The position numbers and the translations under genes were made by a program. The notes below the pieces were generated by a model. That model had not been told where the DNA came from. It made no database searches and was given only the letters and a program-made list of their open reading frames with translations. A stretch of 64,000 nucleotides of DNA from positions 2,818,001 to 2,882,000 of the forward strand of contig NZ_CP009621.1 of the NCBI RefSeq assembly GCF_000973725.1. The letters are read 5' to 3'. Below, piece by piece: positions 24,546 to 34,358 of the stretch. Origin of the DNA: Pontibacter korlensis (GTDB lineage Bacteria; Bacteroidota; Bacteroidia; Cytophagales; Hymenobacteraceae). Position 1 is the stretch's first letter. Every line of letters begins with the position of its first letter.

Positions 24546-25406
24546 ATGATAGCCAGAACTGTATACCTTGCCAGCTTATTGCTGCTGCTTTGTACTACAT
24601 CCATCCTTGCCCAAACAAACACCATGCGCATAGCCACTTACAACATCCGCTATGACAATGTAAACGACACGGTAAATGCCTGGAGTAAACGCTTGCCCGT
24701 TATTGCAGACCTTGTGCAGTTTCATGACTTTGACATTTTTGGTACGCAAGAGGGACTACATCATCAGCTGCAGGGGCTAAACGAGGAACTGCCCGGCTAT
24801 GCTTATATTGGTGTGGGCCGCGACGATGGCAAGCAGAAAGGAGAGTTTGCTGCTGTGTTTTACAAGAAAGACAAGTATAAACTGCTAAAGCAGGGCAACT
24901 TCTGGCTTTCTGAAACGCCCGATAAACCTGGTAAAGGCTGGGATGCTGACTTCCCGCGTGTGTGTACCTGGGGACTGTTTAAGGAGCAGGGTTCTGGATT
25001 GGAGTTTTACCTTTTTAACGTGCACTTCGACCACAGAGGAGAGCAGGCTCGCAAGGAAAGCGTGAAACTGATCCTGCAGAAGGTAAAAGATATAGCTGGA
25101 AAAGCACCTATTATACTTGCCGGCGATTTCAACTTTGATCAGAATGATGAGAAGTATAAAACTATGTCTGCCTCTGATTTAAAAGATGCTTACCACTTGG
25201 CAGGGAAGCGTTATGCCCACCGCGGTACCTTTAATGGTTTTGAGGCAACCCGAAAAACAGATGAGCGCATCGACCACATCTGGCTTAGCCCCATTTTCAG
25301 TGTTACGCGTTACGGAATACTAACGGACACATATGCTAATGGCCTCTTCCCCTCAGACCACTTCCCGGTAGTGGCGGAGGTAATGTTTGAGGTAAAGAAA
25401 AAGTAA
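24546..25406 (+). CDS. Secreted endonuclease/exonuclease/phosphatase family protein
   Basis: A 286-residue exported metal-dependent phosphodiesterase or phosphatase. The signal peptide ends at SILAQ (about residue 23). Catalytic motifs of the EEP superfamily are in order: TYNIRYDN (Asn), GTQEGL (metal Glu), FNVHFDHRG, LAGDFNFDQND (Asp-x-Asn), RIDHIWLS and SDHFPV (Asp-His dyad). Length fits the single-domain family common in Bacteroidota. A terminator hairpin follows. Substrate could be nucleic acid, a phospholipid or a sugar phosphate; the export signal favours scavenging of phosphate esters (inference). Confidence 0.92.
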   Translation: MIARTVYLASLLLLLCTTSILAQTNTMRIATYNIRYDNVNDTVNAWSKRLPVIADLVQFHDFDIFGTQEGLHHQLQGLNEELPGYAYIGVGRDDGKQKGEFAAVFYKKDKYKLLKQGNFWLSETPDKPGKGWDADFPRVCTWGLFKEQGSGLEFYLFNVHFDHRGEQARKESVKLILQKVKDIAGKAPIILAGDFNFDQNDEKYKTMSASDLKDAYHLAGKRYAHRGTFNGFEATRKTDERIDHIWLSPIFSVTRYGILTDTYANGLFPSDHFPVVAEVMFEVKKK

Positions 25407-25410
25407 AATA

Positions 25411-25445
25411 GAAGAGGCTCCCCTAAAAGGAGCTTCTTTTTATAT
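25411..25445 (+). terminator. Intrinsic terminator
   Basis: Stem GAAGAGGCTCC/GGAGCTTCTTT with a 6-7-base loop and a T-run, starting a few bases past the stop at 25406. The remaining gap to 25588 shows nothing else. Confidence 0.8.
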
Positions 25446-25588
25446 CAAATATGATGGTTTCAAGTAAGCAATGCGTCAGTTTTTCATAAGCTGATTAATC
25501 CATTCCTTAATACAATAAAGCTTCTTATAAGGTACCAGGTTTTTAGGTATAAACAAAGTTGCTGTTAACTGCAAAGCTGAGCCTTGTT

Positions 25589-26482
25589 TTAGCCTGTTAC
25601 TTTAGATTTAGTACTTAAGCTGTTGTTTTCTACGGCTATTGCTATATTCTGCTTTCTCATTAGAAAGGTGCTCCTGTTTATTTCCAGAGGTATTCCTTTC
25701 CACTTTTTATATAAAATGGTTGTGGTAATGATCAAAACAATGGTAAGGGTTCTAAACACATTTGAGTATGCTCCTCCGAGCGCATTATCTCCTGCACTAT
25801 AAACTTCCCAAGCTAAGTTCATGAATAAGTGAAGTAGTATGGGCACCCACAAATTATAATCCCACTCTACGTACACCCACGCAAATAAAATTGCGCCTAG
25901 AAAAGTAACTAAGAATATGCCGATCAGTTCGTTGAAATTATTGCTTTGATACAAGTGAATTAGCCCAAAAAGGAGAGCTCCTAACAAAACAGAAGCTATA
26001 AAGCCTTGAGATGTATGTTTGTAAAGCTGCCCAAATAGGAAGCCACGAAAGTAGAGTTCCTCGAAAAACGCGGCAGCCAGAATAGAAACCAGTAAGGTGT
26101 TTAGCTTTATGTCTGGGTTAAAATCAAAAAAGAAAGCAAACCCTATGAACATTGGTAATGTACAGACTACAGCAAATACCAATGCTTGCAAAAAGCTCTT
26201 GTTTAGGCCCAAATTGTGAAAGAACTTATTCCTTTTGCTAATTAAAAGCGTTCCAGCAAATATTGGAATTCCTACGATGAGATAAGCAACGATATGGCTT
26301 ATACCGAATTGCTCGATAACTTCATTTATCGAGCCTCTAATACTTTTAAAGTAGACATCATCGAAAATGAAGTGTATTCCAAATGCCACAACTGTAACCA
26401 AAGTAACTCTTAATGACCTATCCATAACCATTCTGTTTATTGAAGTATAGGAATTTCCTATATGATTATACAGATGCTGCAT
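25589..26482 (-). CDS. CPBP family intramembrane metalloprotease
   Basis: Integral membrane protein of 297 residues with about seven to eight hydrophobic segments and the CPBP (Abi/CAAX protease and bacteriocin-processing) motifs: EELYFRGF near residue 141 (Glu-Glu and Arg), FGLIHLYQSNNF near 180 (His) and LHLFMNLAWE near 230 (His/Asn). All catalytic residues of the glutamate-type intramembrane peptidases are present. The C-terminal tail after the last helix is hydrophilic. The start is uncertain: ATG codons at 26482, 26431 and 26425 are all possible. No prenylation, bacteriocin or abortive-infection partner is nearby, so its substrate is unknown. Confidence 0.9.
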   Translation of the reverse strand: MQHLYNHIGNSYTSINRMVMDRSLRVTLVTVVAFGIHFIFDDVYFKSIRGSINEVIEQFGISHIVAYLIVGIPIFAGTLLISKRNKFFHNLGLNKSFLQALVFAVVCTLPMFIGFAFFFDFNPDIKLNTLLVSILAAAFFEELYFRGFLFGQLYKHTSQGFIASVLLGALLFGLIHLYQSNNFNELIGIFLVTFLGAILFAWVYVEWDYNLWVPILLHLFMNLAWEVYSAGDNALGGAYSNVFRTLTIVLIITTTILYKKWKGIPLEINRSTFLMRKQNIAIAVENNSLSTKSKVTG

Positions 26483-26668
26483 AATAAAGAAAGGTTGCCT
26501 GACAGGTTAAGTGGCAAAGGATGTAGGTTGCATCAGCTATGTAAAGTTGTGCTTTACAACTGTTAGAGTATAGTTAGCAGAGGTGATTTAATGGTAATGT
26601 AATACTTAATCAATTTAGAGGCTGTAATGTGCTTGTGTAGCGTCAGCAAGTTTAGCTGTTACACTTTA

Positions 26669-27232
26669 TTACTTGCTGTTTTTCCAATCCCAAACCACAA
26701 TACTCCATGCAGTTTGGTCAGGATCTAGATAGGAATGTACTTCTTCAAATCCAACTCTGTTATGGGCTTTGAGTGAACGCAGATTTGATTTTGCTATTTC
26801 TGTTATTGCAAAATCGTATTTTTCGGAGTAGTGTTGTTTGTACGTCAAATAACAGTCTCCAAATATTCCCTTCCCCCGGTAATCCTTATCCACACATACC
26901 TGTCCTACAACCATGTAATTGTAAGCTGACACAACTTTACCTCTAAACTTGATGTTGTCAAATACCTCGAACATGGGAAGTAATATTGGTATATCAAACC
27001 TTGATTCTTTCGTCATCGCCAAGACATAGCCCACTACCTTTTCTCCATCTTTGGCAATTACATGCTTTTCGATTTGATTGAATCTCTGTAATACTTCCAG
27101 GCTATGGTCTACTGTTACAAAACCCTGGCTTTCTATTTCTCCTTCAGGTAAGCCTATTTTCAAATTTGCCTTTTGCAAAGATAAGATTCCTTCTAATTCT
27201 GTATCGTTCTCAGATGTCTTATAAGTTATCAT
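26669..27232 (-). CDS. GNAT family N-acetyltransferase
   Basis: A 187-residue acyl-CoA-dependent acetyltransferase. The acetyl-CoA binding motif A is seen as VGQVCVDKDYRGKGIFGDCYLTYK (about residues 108-131, with R-G-K-G), preceded by strand VVGYVLAM and followed by motif B, ITEIAKSNLRSLKAHNRVGFEEV. Such segments are diagnostic of GNAT proteins. It is oriented like the CPBP gene 186 bases downstream, but the gap makes co-transcription uncertain. Substrate unknown. Confidence 0.9.
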   Translation of the reverse strand: MITYKTSENDTELEGILSLQKANLKIGLPEGEIESQGFVTVDHSLEVLQRFNQIEKHVIAKDGEKVVGYVLAMTKESRFDIPILLPMFEVFDNIKFRGKVVSAYNYMVVGQVCVDKDYRGKGIFGDCYLTYKQHYSEKYDFAITEIAKSNLRSLKAHNRVGFEEVHSYLDPDQTAWSIVVWDWKNSK

Positions 27233-27274
27233 GTTTCTTATTTAAATAACAGGTAACCATAGTGTATAAGTAAG

Positions 27275-27320
27275 GCCTCCGGTTATCTGTAGAAACTAAC
27301 AGATAACCGGAGGCTTAAAA
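27275..27320. terminator. Terminator between GNAT and M28 genes
   Basis: Perfect 16-bp arms (27275-27290 and 27299-27314), 8-base loop. It lies just after the stop of the M28 gene on the minus strand and before the GNAT gene. Confidence 0.85.
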
Positions 27321-27324
27321 TATT

Positions 27325-28623
27325 TTACTTCACCTGAGACTTATCCACTCGTGTCGGTGTATCCTCGCCGTTTACTACGCCCTCCGATGCCAAGGCTATG
27401 GCTCTGATCATATTGGTCAGGTGCTCCATGTTTAGCTGCTCCAGCTCATCATTTACCGTGTGATAGGTCTTGTCCTGGTCGATCTGCACCGAGGAGATGG
27501 TGTGTGCAGGAACCCCTAAGCGGGCCAGGGTAGCGTTGTCGGAACGGTAAAAGAGGTTTTGCTCTGGGTAAGGGTCAGGGTGGATGCTATAGGTGGTTCC
27601 TTCCAGCCTTTGCTGCATTAACTGGCCCAGGTTAGAACGCTCAAAGCCGGTGAGGTAGGCGCTGTTGGGTCCGAATTTAGAAGGTTTGCCTACCATCTCA
27701 ATATTGAACATGGCCACAATCTGGTCAGGGTTAAGCTGCTCAGAAAAATGCTTGGAGCCAAAGCCACCCATTTCCTCTGCCGTAAAAGCAACGAAGAGAA
27801 GCGTGCGCTCTGGTTGCGCTTGCTTCTTGTAGTATTCAGCCAGCAGCATCATTGCGGTTGTGCCGGCAGCATCGTCGTCGGCACCGTTGGCAATGCTGTC
27901 ACCATCTACAGGTGTTTGTATACCAATATGGTCATAGTGGCCCGAGAACACTACATACTCATTCTTGCGCTTTCCCTCGATCATGCCTGCAACATTTGTT
28001 AGCTGCAGTTGCTCAATTTTATTCTCGATCTCAATGCTATACTTTTTCGGGCTTAGCTGGTCGGTCAGGATAAAGACTTTACTGTTGCCATCCCCCAGCT
28101 CTTTTTTTACACTGCCTTGCCCCATGTAGTGCTGGTAGCGCTCAAATATTTCCTGGTGTTTCGGGTGCACCAGTACCAGCACGTCCTCCTGCTCGTTTTT
28201 AAGTGCCCTCAGTACATTTCTGAAGTCATCATCTTCCCCAATCTTCATCACCTTTTGTTTGCCCTTGTGCTTCCACTCCAGTTCTTTTTTATCTGTGATG
28301 GCAAAGATGTGCTCAGGCTGGATTTTTGATTTATTCAGCTTAGCTTCTTTTTCTACCGGAGCAACACGGTACATTCCAAAACTTTGCAACAGGTCATCTT
28401 CACCTGGAATTGGCTGCAACCCTATCCGCTGAAATTCGCTTTGTATAAACTTAGCCGCTTTATCTATGCCAGGCGTAAACGAGGCACGGCCCTCCATGTC
28501 GTCGGCGCTGAGGGTGGATACGATTTGGGTAACTTTGTCTTGCGTAATGGTGCCCAGCTCTTGTGCCGAAGTTGTTGTGGCAAATCCGCAGGCAAGAGCC
28601 AGCGCGGTGAGTTTCAGTTTCAT
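27325..28623 (-). CDS. M28 family zinc aminopeptidase, secreted
   Basis: Exported peptidase of 432 residues with a signal peptide ending TTSAQ (about residue 21). Zinc ligands of the M28 family are visible: GHYDHIG (His), NGADDDAAGT (bridging Asp), FTAEEMGGFGS (catalytic Glu and ligand Glu), NIEMVG (Glu/Asp) and TYHTVNDE (His). The N-terminal part (about 80-215) is an insertion in the position of a PA domain. Length is usual for this Bacteroidota group. A -7-like TATATTTG (minus strand, 28694-28701) lies about 70 bases before the start and overlaps the upstream end of the divergent gene. Likely degrades peptides in the periplasm or outside. Confidence 0.93.
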   Translation of the reverse strand: MKLKLTALALACGFATTTSAQELGTITQDKVTQIVSTLSADDMEGRASFTPGIDKAAKFIQSEFQRIGLQPIPGEDDLLQSFGMYRVAPVEKEAKLNKSKIQPEHIFAITDKKELEWKHKGKQKVMKIGEDDDFRNVLRALKNEQEDVLVLVHPKHQEIFERYQHYMGQGSVKKELGDGNSKVFILTDQLSPKKYSIEIENKIEQLQLTNVAGMIEGKRKNEYVVFSGHYDHIGIQTPVDGDSIANGADDDAAGTTAMMLLAEYYKKQAQPERTLLFVAFTAEEMGGFGSKHFSEQLNPDQIVAMFNIEMVGKPSKFGPNSAYLTGFERSNLGQLMQQRLEGTTYSIHPDPYPEQNLFYRSDNATLARLGVPAHTISSVQIDQDKTYHTVNDELEQLNMEHLTNMIRAIALASEGVVNGEDTPTRVDKSQVK

Positions 28624-28709
28624 GAAGTATGACTATGGATTTGAGAAATAATTGAGAATATTGGTGGCACAGGCAGGTGATGCCTCTGCAAAACAAATAT
28701 ACCATTTCT

Positions 28710-29762
28710 ATGAACAATAGCACGGGGATAAACTGGCTGAGACTGCTGCAATATGTAGTACTCGTTTCAGCAATTCTATACTTCGGGAGCACACTGTTTA
28801 TACCGTTGAGCTTTGCCCTGCTCATTAGCTTTGTGCTCTACCCTGTTTGTTTGTGGCTGGAGCAAAAAGGTCTACCACGTTGGGCGGCTATTTTACTGTG
28901 CCTTTTGCTTTTGATTGTGTTAGTAGGCGGGCTTGTTTTTTTATTGGTGCGCCAGGTGCTGCGCTTTGGACAGGAGTGGCCTCAGCTACAGGCGAAAATT
29001 GGTGCGGCTTGGGGTGATATCAGCTCTTATATAGAGCATCGATTCGGTGTAGATACGACCCAGCAGGTAGAGTGGCTTGAGACAATGGCTACTGATGTGG
29101 CTTCCTCAGCTTTTAAAATGGTGCAGGGGGTGGTATATACTTCGGCTGTTTCGCTGGTGCTCTTTGTGCTGATTCCCATTTATGTGGCCCTTATACTTTA
29201 TACCCGTGAGACACTGGCCAAGGCCTTGTTCTCTTTCTTTCCGCAGCAGGAGCATAGCAAAATCAAGCAGATTCTGCACGAAACCATTATCACCTACTAT
29301 AACTTCATCAAAGGTATGGCCATCGTATACCTGGTGGTGGGCGTCTTAAATAGCCTGGGGCTTTTTATTATTGGAGTGCCGCATGCGATTTTCTTTGGCG
29401 TAGTGGCTTCTGTACTAACTTTTATACCATATGTGGGCATAACCATTGGAGCCATACTCCCAATGACGGTTGCCTGGATAACCTACGACTCACTTTGGTA
29501 CCCAGCTGGAGTGGTGGCAGTATTTGCGGTAGTACAATACCTGGAGGCTAACCTGATTTTCCCCTGGGCAGTCAGTGCGCGCCTGCAGGTTAACATGCTC
29601 TTCACTCTATTGGCTATAGTAGCAGGTGGCATACTTTGGGGTGCTTCAGGTATGATTCTGTTTATTCCCTTCCTGGCCATATTTAAACTAATTGCTGATA
29701 AGAATGAAAGTATGCGGCCTTTTTCGTTGCTTTTGGGTAGTGGAAAAAAGGTGGAGAAGTAA
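28710..29762 (+). CDS. AI-2E family transporter (PerM/UPF0118)
   Basis: Polytopic inner-membrane protein, about 350 residues, with the layout of this family: three N-terminal helices (starting QYVVLVSAILYFG and SFALLISFVLYPV), a cytosolic/periplasmic loop (about 85-140), and five C-terminal helices including IGVPHAIFFGVVASVLTFIPYVGITIGAILP, the family signature around the GVPHA motif. Start chosen at ATG 28710 (MNNSTGINWL); earlier GTG/ATG codons at 28677-28680 would add 11 residues. The function attributed to the family (autoinducer-2 export or Na+/H+ antiport) differs between members, so the call is to family only. The IS1182 element begins 67 bases downstream. Confidence 0.9.
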   Translation: MNNSTGINWLRLLQYVVLVSAILYFGSTLFIPLSFALLISFVLYPVCLWLEQKGLPRWAAILLCLLLLIVLVGGLVFLLVRQVLRFGQEWPQLQAKIGAAWGDISSYIEHRFGVDTTQQVEWLETMATDVASSAFKMVQGVVYTSAVSLVLFVLIPIYVALILYTRETLAKALFSFFPQQEHSKIKQILHETIITYYNFIKGMAIVYLVVGVLNSLGLFIIGVPHAIFFGVVASVLTFIPYVGITIGAILPMTVAWITYDSLWYPAGVVAVFAVVQYLEANLIFPWAVSARLQVNMLFTLLAIVAGGILWGASGMILFIPFLAIFKLIADKNESMRPFSLLLGSGKKVEK

Positions 29763-29829
29763 AGCAAAGTATGTAACCTCTCGTAAAATTGAAAGTAGGA
29801 GCCAGGTTTAAGAGATGTGCATCAAGCAA

Positions 29830-29860
29830 AAAGAGGGTGTCCTAAAAGGGCGCCCTCTTT
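29830..29860 (+). terminator. Left-end hairpin of the IS, terminator-like
   Basis: 13-bp fully pairable stem (two G-U pairs) with loop TAAAA, followed by GCGTTTAT. Located 67 bases after the stop of the AI-2E-type gene; probably ends that transcript. Confidence 0.6.
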
Positions 29861-29885
29861 GCGTTTATCCGGTTGCTATTGTTTT

Positions 29886-31559
29886 TCAGGCGGCCATGTA
29901 GAGAACGGCTCGTCTCGGGCTGAAAAAGGCGGAAAAGTGGTCCAGCAAGCAAGCATGAGCCGCGGTCGGCTGTTTCAGCGCGCCAGAGAGGCCGGAGGCG
30001 GCCCTTTCCAGCGCCTCTTCGAAGGCTTTTACTCCCTTTCGGGCTACTTTGCGCAGGTTATGGGCCACAGCGGCCAGGCCAAAGTCCACCTCGGCTTTGG
30101 CCAGCGTGCGCAACCTAAAGCGGGTGAAGCGGTTGTTGCTCTTGACCTGCCCAAACACGGCCTCGGGCTCAATGGCCCTTTGCCTGCGGTGGCGCACCCC
30201 CTCCTCGCTCAACAGTAGCTCCCGGGCCTTTGCCTTCAGGCGCTGGAGCCGGTGGTTGACCTCGATGACTCTGTTGCCCTTGCCCCTGAAGCACTGCCCT
30301 CTTAAGGGGCAACTCTCGCACCGGCGGGCCTGGTAGCGGCTCACCTGCGAGACATAACCCAAGTCAGATGTACGCTCGTACTGGCCCACCTGCTCCAGCC
30401 GCTGGCCCATGGGGCAGACGAAGAAGTCCTCCTGCTGGTTATAGTACAGGTTAAGCGGATGGAAGATGTCATTTCGGAACTTGCGCTTCTGCTCTTGATG
30501 GAAGTAGTTGTACTTGACATAGGCCTGGATCTGCTTATCCTCGAGCCAGGCGTAGTTCTGCTCCGAGCCGTAGCCGGCGTCGGCCACCACTTCTTTTGAC
30601 TGCTGCTGGTAATGCTCCTGGAACTGCTGTAGGTGGGCAATCAGGGTGGCCGTGTCGCCCGGCCGCTGGTGCAAAGAGAAGTTGGTGATCAGCTGGTTCT
30701 CCGAGCTGATCTGCACGTTGTAGGCCGGCTTCAGCTGCCCGTTCTTCATGTGGTCTTCTTTCATCCGCATGAAGGTGGCGTCCTCGTCTGTTTTGCTATA
30801 GCTGTTCCTGTCACCGAGCTTCTCTAACTGCTCCTCGTATTTTTGTAGTCGCGGCAGGTGCTCTTTTTCCAGTTTGGCCACCTGCTTGCGGGCTTTCTTG
30901 TCCAGCTCAGCCACGTGCTCGTTGAGCTTTTGAATCTCCTCTTTGAGCCGGTGGGCGTCCACCTTCTCGGGCAGCCGCTCCTGGGGCGCTTTCCTGTCTT
31001 CTTTGATGGCCTGGCCGATGTCACAGAGCACGCTGCGGATCTTCCGCTCCAGCTTTTCTTTGTTCTTCTCCACTGAGCCCCGCCACACGAAAGTATAGCG
31101 ATTGGCGGCTGCCTCTATCTTGGTGCCGTCCACGTACTGGGTCTCGAGGCTCACATACTCCAACCGGTGCATCAGGCGCACCACCTGGGCGAAGAGCTCC
31201 TGGACCTGGTTTTTGAGGCGACGGCTTCTAAAGTCATTGATGGTGCGGAAGTCGGGGGTGCTGCCGCCCGAGAGCCACATGAAGTGGATGTTCTCTTCCA
31301 GGGCCCGGGCAATGCGGCGGCAGGAATAGATGTTGTTCAGGTAAGCGTAGAAGAGCACTTTCAAGAGCATCCGTGGGTGGTAGCTGCTCGTGCCCCCGCC
31401 TTTATAGGTGGCTATGATGCGGTCGATGTTGAGCTCATCGACCACCCGGTCCACGAGCCGCACCGGGTGGCCTTCCGGGATGCGGTCTCCGATGCTTTGG
31501 GGGAACAGGACCACCTGGTGGCCCGGCTGCTCCTTGAAAACAACGTTGCGCCTTTTCAT
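29886..31559 (-). CDS. IS1182 family transposase
   Basis: DDE transposase of 557 residues with no frame break. An N-terminal DUF772-type domain (HPVRLVDRVVDELN, PRMLLKVLFYAYLNNIYSCRRIARALEENIHFMWLSGG, TINDFRSRRL; about 30-110) is followed by the first catalytic Asp in QYVDGTKIEAAANRYTFVW (about 143), the second in EVVADAGYGSEQNY (about 325), a Cys-rich segment (CESCPLRGQCF) and the Glu in RRQRAIEPEAVFGQVKSNNRF (about 460). These are the IS1182 marks. Length and completeness suggest it can be active. Codon use is GC-rich relative to host genes, in line with recent arrival. Confidence 0.95.
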   Translation of the reverse strand: MKRRNVVFKEQPGHQVVLFPQSIGDRIPEGHPVRLVDRVVDELNIDRIIATYKGGGTSSYHPRMLLKVLFYAYLNNIYSCRRIARALEENIHFMWLSGGSTPDFRTINDFRSRRLKNQVQELFAQVVRLMHRLEYVSLETQYVDGTKIEAAANRYTFVWRGSVEKNKEKLERKIRSVLCDIGQAIKEDRKAPQERLPEKVDAHRLKEEIQKLNEHVAELDKKARKQVAKLEKEHLPRLQKYEEQLEKLGDRNSYSKTDEDATFMRMKEDHMKNGQLKPAYNVQISSENQLITNFSLHQRPGDTATLIAHLQQFQEHYQQQSKEVVADAGYGSEQNYAWLEDKQIQAYVKYNYFHQEQKRKFRNDIFHPLNLYYNQQEDFFVCPMGQRLEQVGQYERTSDLGYVSQVSRYQARRCESCPLRGQCFRGKGNRVIEVNHRLQRLKAKARELLLSEEGVRHRRQRAIEPEAVFGQVKSNNRFTRFRLRTLAKAEVDFGLAAVAHNLRKVARKGVKAFEEALERAASGLSGALKQPTAAHACLLDHFSAFFSPRRAVLYMAA

Positions 31560-31592
31560 GCCTACTAAAATAGCAAAAGGCGAATAAATGAA

Positions 31593-31623
31593 AAAGGGAC
31601 TGCCCTTTTTGGACAGCCCCTTT
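31593..31623 (-). terminator. Right-end hairpin of the IS, terminator-like, downstream of clpC
   Basis: On the minus strand, a 13-bp pairable stem with loop AAAAA followed by a TTTTT run. It begins 21 bases past the clpC stop and would terminate clpC transcripts before they enter the transposase gene. Confidence 0.7.
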
Positions 31624-31643
31624 CCTTATCTAAAGTCTATGCC

Positions 31644-34241
31644 TTATTCTTTTGTCTTATCAGAGTCTGAAGACTTGGTAGGCTCTGTTTCTTCCTCACC
31701 ATCGTTAGCAGTCTTGGCTTTTTTGCCGCTAGACTTCTTCGACGTGAAGGTTAGTTTCTCTTCGCCTTCCTTGTAGTCCACCTGGATTACGTCTCCCTGG
31801 TTTATCTCCGCTTTCAGAATCTCCTCAGCAATCGGATCTTCGATATACTTCTGGATCGCTCTGTTCAATGGACGCGCACCATACTTCGGATCATATCCTT
31901 TCTCGGCCACAAAGTCTTTTGCTTCTTTTGTAAGCTCGATAGTATAGCCCAGTGTTTCCACACGCTTGAACAGCTTGCCAAGTGACAGCTCGATGATCTT
32001 GTGCATATCCTCACGGTTAAGTGAGTTAAACACGATCACGTCATCCAAACGGTTCAGGAACTCTGGAGAGAACGTCTTCTTCAGGGCGCTTGCAATAGTA
32101 CCTTTCATGATGTCGTCCACGTTCTCTTGCTTTGCCTTCGACATGAAACCGATACCGGCACCAAAGTCTTGCAAATCACGGGCACCGATGTTCGATGTCA
32201 TGATGATGATCGTGTTGCGGAAGTCAACCTTACGGCCTAGTCCGTCAGTCAGGATACCATCATCCAGCACTTGTAGCAACAGGTTATATACATCCGGGTG
32301 CGCTTTCTCGATCTCATCCAGCAATACTACAGAGTACGGCTTACGACGGATCTTCTCGGTCAGCTGGCCACCTTCTTCGTAACCAACGTATCCTGGAGGC
32401 GCTCCCACCAAGCGAGATACACTGAATTTCTCCATGTACTCACTCATGTCAATACGTACCAGCGAATCCTCTTTATCGAACAGGTATGTGGCCAGCACTT
32501 TTGCAAGCTCTGTTTTACCTACACCTGTCGGACCAAGGAACACGAAGGAACCGATTGGCTTCTTAGGATCTTTCAAGCCAACACGCGTACGCTGGATGGC
32601 TTTCACCAACTGCTGTATCGCTTTATCCTGGCCGATCACTTTGCCTTTCAGCTCTTCGCCCATGTTCAGAAGTTTTACACCTTCGTTCTGAGCGATACGC
32701 TTTACTGGAATACCTGTCATCATGGCAATAACTTCTGCCACATTTTCCTCTTTTACGGTATAGCGCTTCTTCTTGGTCTCTTCTTCCCAGTTGCGCTTCG
32801 CAGTGTCAAGCTGGTCGATGAGCTTTTTCTCCTTGTCGCGTAGCTGTGCAGCCTCCTCATACTTCTGGCTCTTCACCACACGGTTCTTCTCTACCTTGAT
32901 GTTCTCGATCTGCTCTTCCAGCTTCAGGATATCATCTGGCACCACAATATTATTGATGTGCACGCGCGCGCCTGCCTCGTCCAAAATATCGATCGCCTTG
33001 TCTGGCAAGAAACGGTCGCTCATGTAACGGTCAGAAAGCTTCACGCAGGCCTCAATTGCCTTATCGGTGTAGTTTACGTGGTGGTGATCCTGGTACTTGT
33101 CCTTAATGTTGTTAAGGATTTCGATGGTCTCCTCCGGTGTGGTAGGGTCCACCATAACAATCTGGAAACGACGGGCCAAGGCACCATCTTTCTCGATGTA
33201 CTGGCGGTACTCATCCAAAGTAGTAGCACCGATGCATTGGATCTCACCACGAGCAAGCGCAGGCTTGAACATGTTAGAGGCATCCAGAGAGCCAGACGCT
33301 CCACCGGCACCAACGATCGTGTGAAGCTCGTCGATGAACAGGATTACGTCTGGAGACTTCTCCAGCTCGTTCATCACCGCCTTCATACGCTCTTCGAACT
33401 GGCCACGGTATTTTGTACCAGCTACCAGCGAGGCAAGGTCCAAAGTAACTACACGCTTGTTAAACAGCACGCGGCTTACCTTTTTCTGCACAATGCGCAG
33501 GGCCAGACCTTCGGCAATGGCGGTTTTACCAACACCCGGCTCACCTATAAGGATAGGGTTGTTTTTCTTACGGCGGCTCAGTACCTGTGCCACACGCTCA
33601 ATTTCCTTTTCACGACCTACAATTGGGTCCAGCTTATCATCCTCGGCCAACTTGGTTAAGTCGCGGCCAAAGTTATCGAGCACCGGAGTGCGCGATTTCT
33701 CTCCTGGCTTCTTGCTTGTAGAGCTGCCAGAGCGGGAAGATGAGCTACCAAACAGTTTGTCTGAATCATCAGAATCGTCAGTGTCTGACGACGCCAGCGG
33801 ATTATTGCTATGATAATCCAAAGAGTCTCTTATTGCTTCGTAGTTCACGTTGAATTTCGCTAAGATTTGTGAAGAAATATTGTCTTCATCCCGAAGGATG
33901 GACAACAAAAGATGCTCTGTGCCTATAATATCGCTCTTGAAGATCTTTGCCTCCAGATACGTTATTTTGAGCACCTTTTCGGTCTGCTTCGTCAGAGGGA
34001 TACTGCCCGTTATGTTGCTGCTTTGCGATGCTGTATTTCGTGTAGCCTGTTCTAAAGCGTACTTTAATTCATCTATCGAAACGCCAAGCTTCTTCAGCAA
34101 AGAAATGGCCGTACCTTCTCCTTCCCGAATCATACCCAGCACCAAGTGTTCGGTGCCGATGTAGTCATGGCCGAGCCGGATTGCTTCCTCCCGGCTGAGC
34201 GAGATGACCTCTTTTACTCGGTTTGAGAATTTTGCTTCCAT
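31644..34241 (-). CDS. clpC: ATP-dependent Clp protease ATP-binding subunit ClpC
   Basis: HSP100 unfoldase that feeds substrates to ClpP. The 865-residue protein has the two-repeat Clp N domain (1-145), a flexible Ser/Asp-rich linker (about 150-185), AAA domain 1 with Walker A GEPGVGKT near residue 233, the coiled-coil middle domain including a UVR motif ([21 protein letters not shown], about 455-475), AAA domain 2 with GPTGVGKT near 569, the ClpP-docking region, and an acidic Lys/Glu-rich C-tail unusual in length (about 40 residues). The IS1182 end lies 21 bases beyond the stop codon. Likely essential for protein quality control; no CtsR-type operator recognised. Confidence 0.97.
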   Translation of the reverse strand: MEAKFSNRVKEVISLSREEAIRLGHDYIGTEHLVLGMIREGEGTAISLLKKLGVSIDELKYALEQATRNTASQSSNITGSIPLTKQTEKVLKITYLEAKIFKSDIIGTEHLLLSILRDEDNISSQILAKFNVNYEAIRDSLDYHSNNPLASSDTDDSDDSDKLFGSSSSRSGSSTSKKPGEKSRTPVLDNFGRDLTKLAEDDKLDPIVGREKEIERVAQVLSRRKKNNPILIGEPGVGKTAIAEGLALRIVQKKVSRVLFNKRVVTLDLASLVAGTKYRGQFEERMKAVMNELEKSPDVILFIDELHTIVGAGGASGSLDASNMFKPALARGEIQCIGATTLDEYRQYIEKDGALARRFQIVMVDPTTPEETIEILNNIKDKYQDHHHVNYTDKAIEACVKLSDRYMSDRFLPDKAIDILDEAGARVHINNIVVPDDILKLEEQIENIKVEKNRVVKSQKYEEAAQLRDKEKKLIDQLDTAKRNWEEETKKKRYTVKEENVAEVIAMMTGIPVKRIAQNEGVKLLNMGEELKGKVIGQDKAIQQLVKAIQRTRVGLKDPKKPIGSFVFLGPTGVGKTELAKVLATYLFDKEDSLVRIDMSEYMEKFSVSRLVGAPPGYVGYEEGGQLTEKIRRKPYSVVLLDEIEKAHPDVYNLLLQVLDDGILTDGLGRKVDFRNTIIIMTSNIGARDLQDFGAGIGFMSKAKQENVDDIMKGTIASALKKTFSPEFLNRLDDVIVFNSLNREDMHKIIELSLGKLFKRVETLGYTIELTKEAKDFVAEKGYDPKYGARPLNRAIQKYIEDPIAEEILKAEINQGDVIQVDYKEGEEKLTFTSKKSSGKKAKTANDGEEETEPTKSSDSDKTKE

Positions 34242-34358
34242 GTATACTATACTCCGTGTATTCTATTTAAGTCCGAAATGTTATAACTGATTGATCCTAC
34301 AGTTGATACCTCTTATCAACAAGCATTTTAGTACAAATGTTCAGCTTGTAGTGCGCCA

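Larger units (their letters stand above)
29830..31623 (-). mobile_element. IS1182-family insertion sequence, intact
   Basis: About 1.8 kb, with imperfect 31-bp terminal inverted repeats (24 identities). Each terminus is itself a hairpin: 29830-29842/29848-29860 with loop TAAAA, and 31593-31605/31611-31623 with loop TTTTT on the plus strand. The single long transposase gene fills the element. GC is higher than in neighbouring genes. It lies between the AI-2E-type gene and clpC without breaking either. No target duplication could be identified. Confidence 0.85.

Noticed and set aside
25589-27232. CPBP protease plus GNAT as an antiphage or bacteriocin-immunity pair
   Set aside because: No toxin, bacteriocin or defence gene nearby; the 186-base gap and common occurrence of both families argue for unrelated genes.
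32298-33659. Frames of up to 233 residues opposite clpC
   Set aside because: They mirror the conserved ClpC coding strand; length is explained by the codon use of the real gene.
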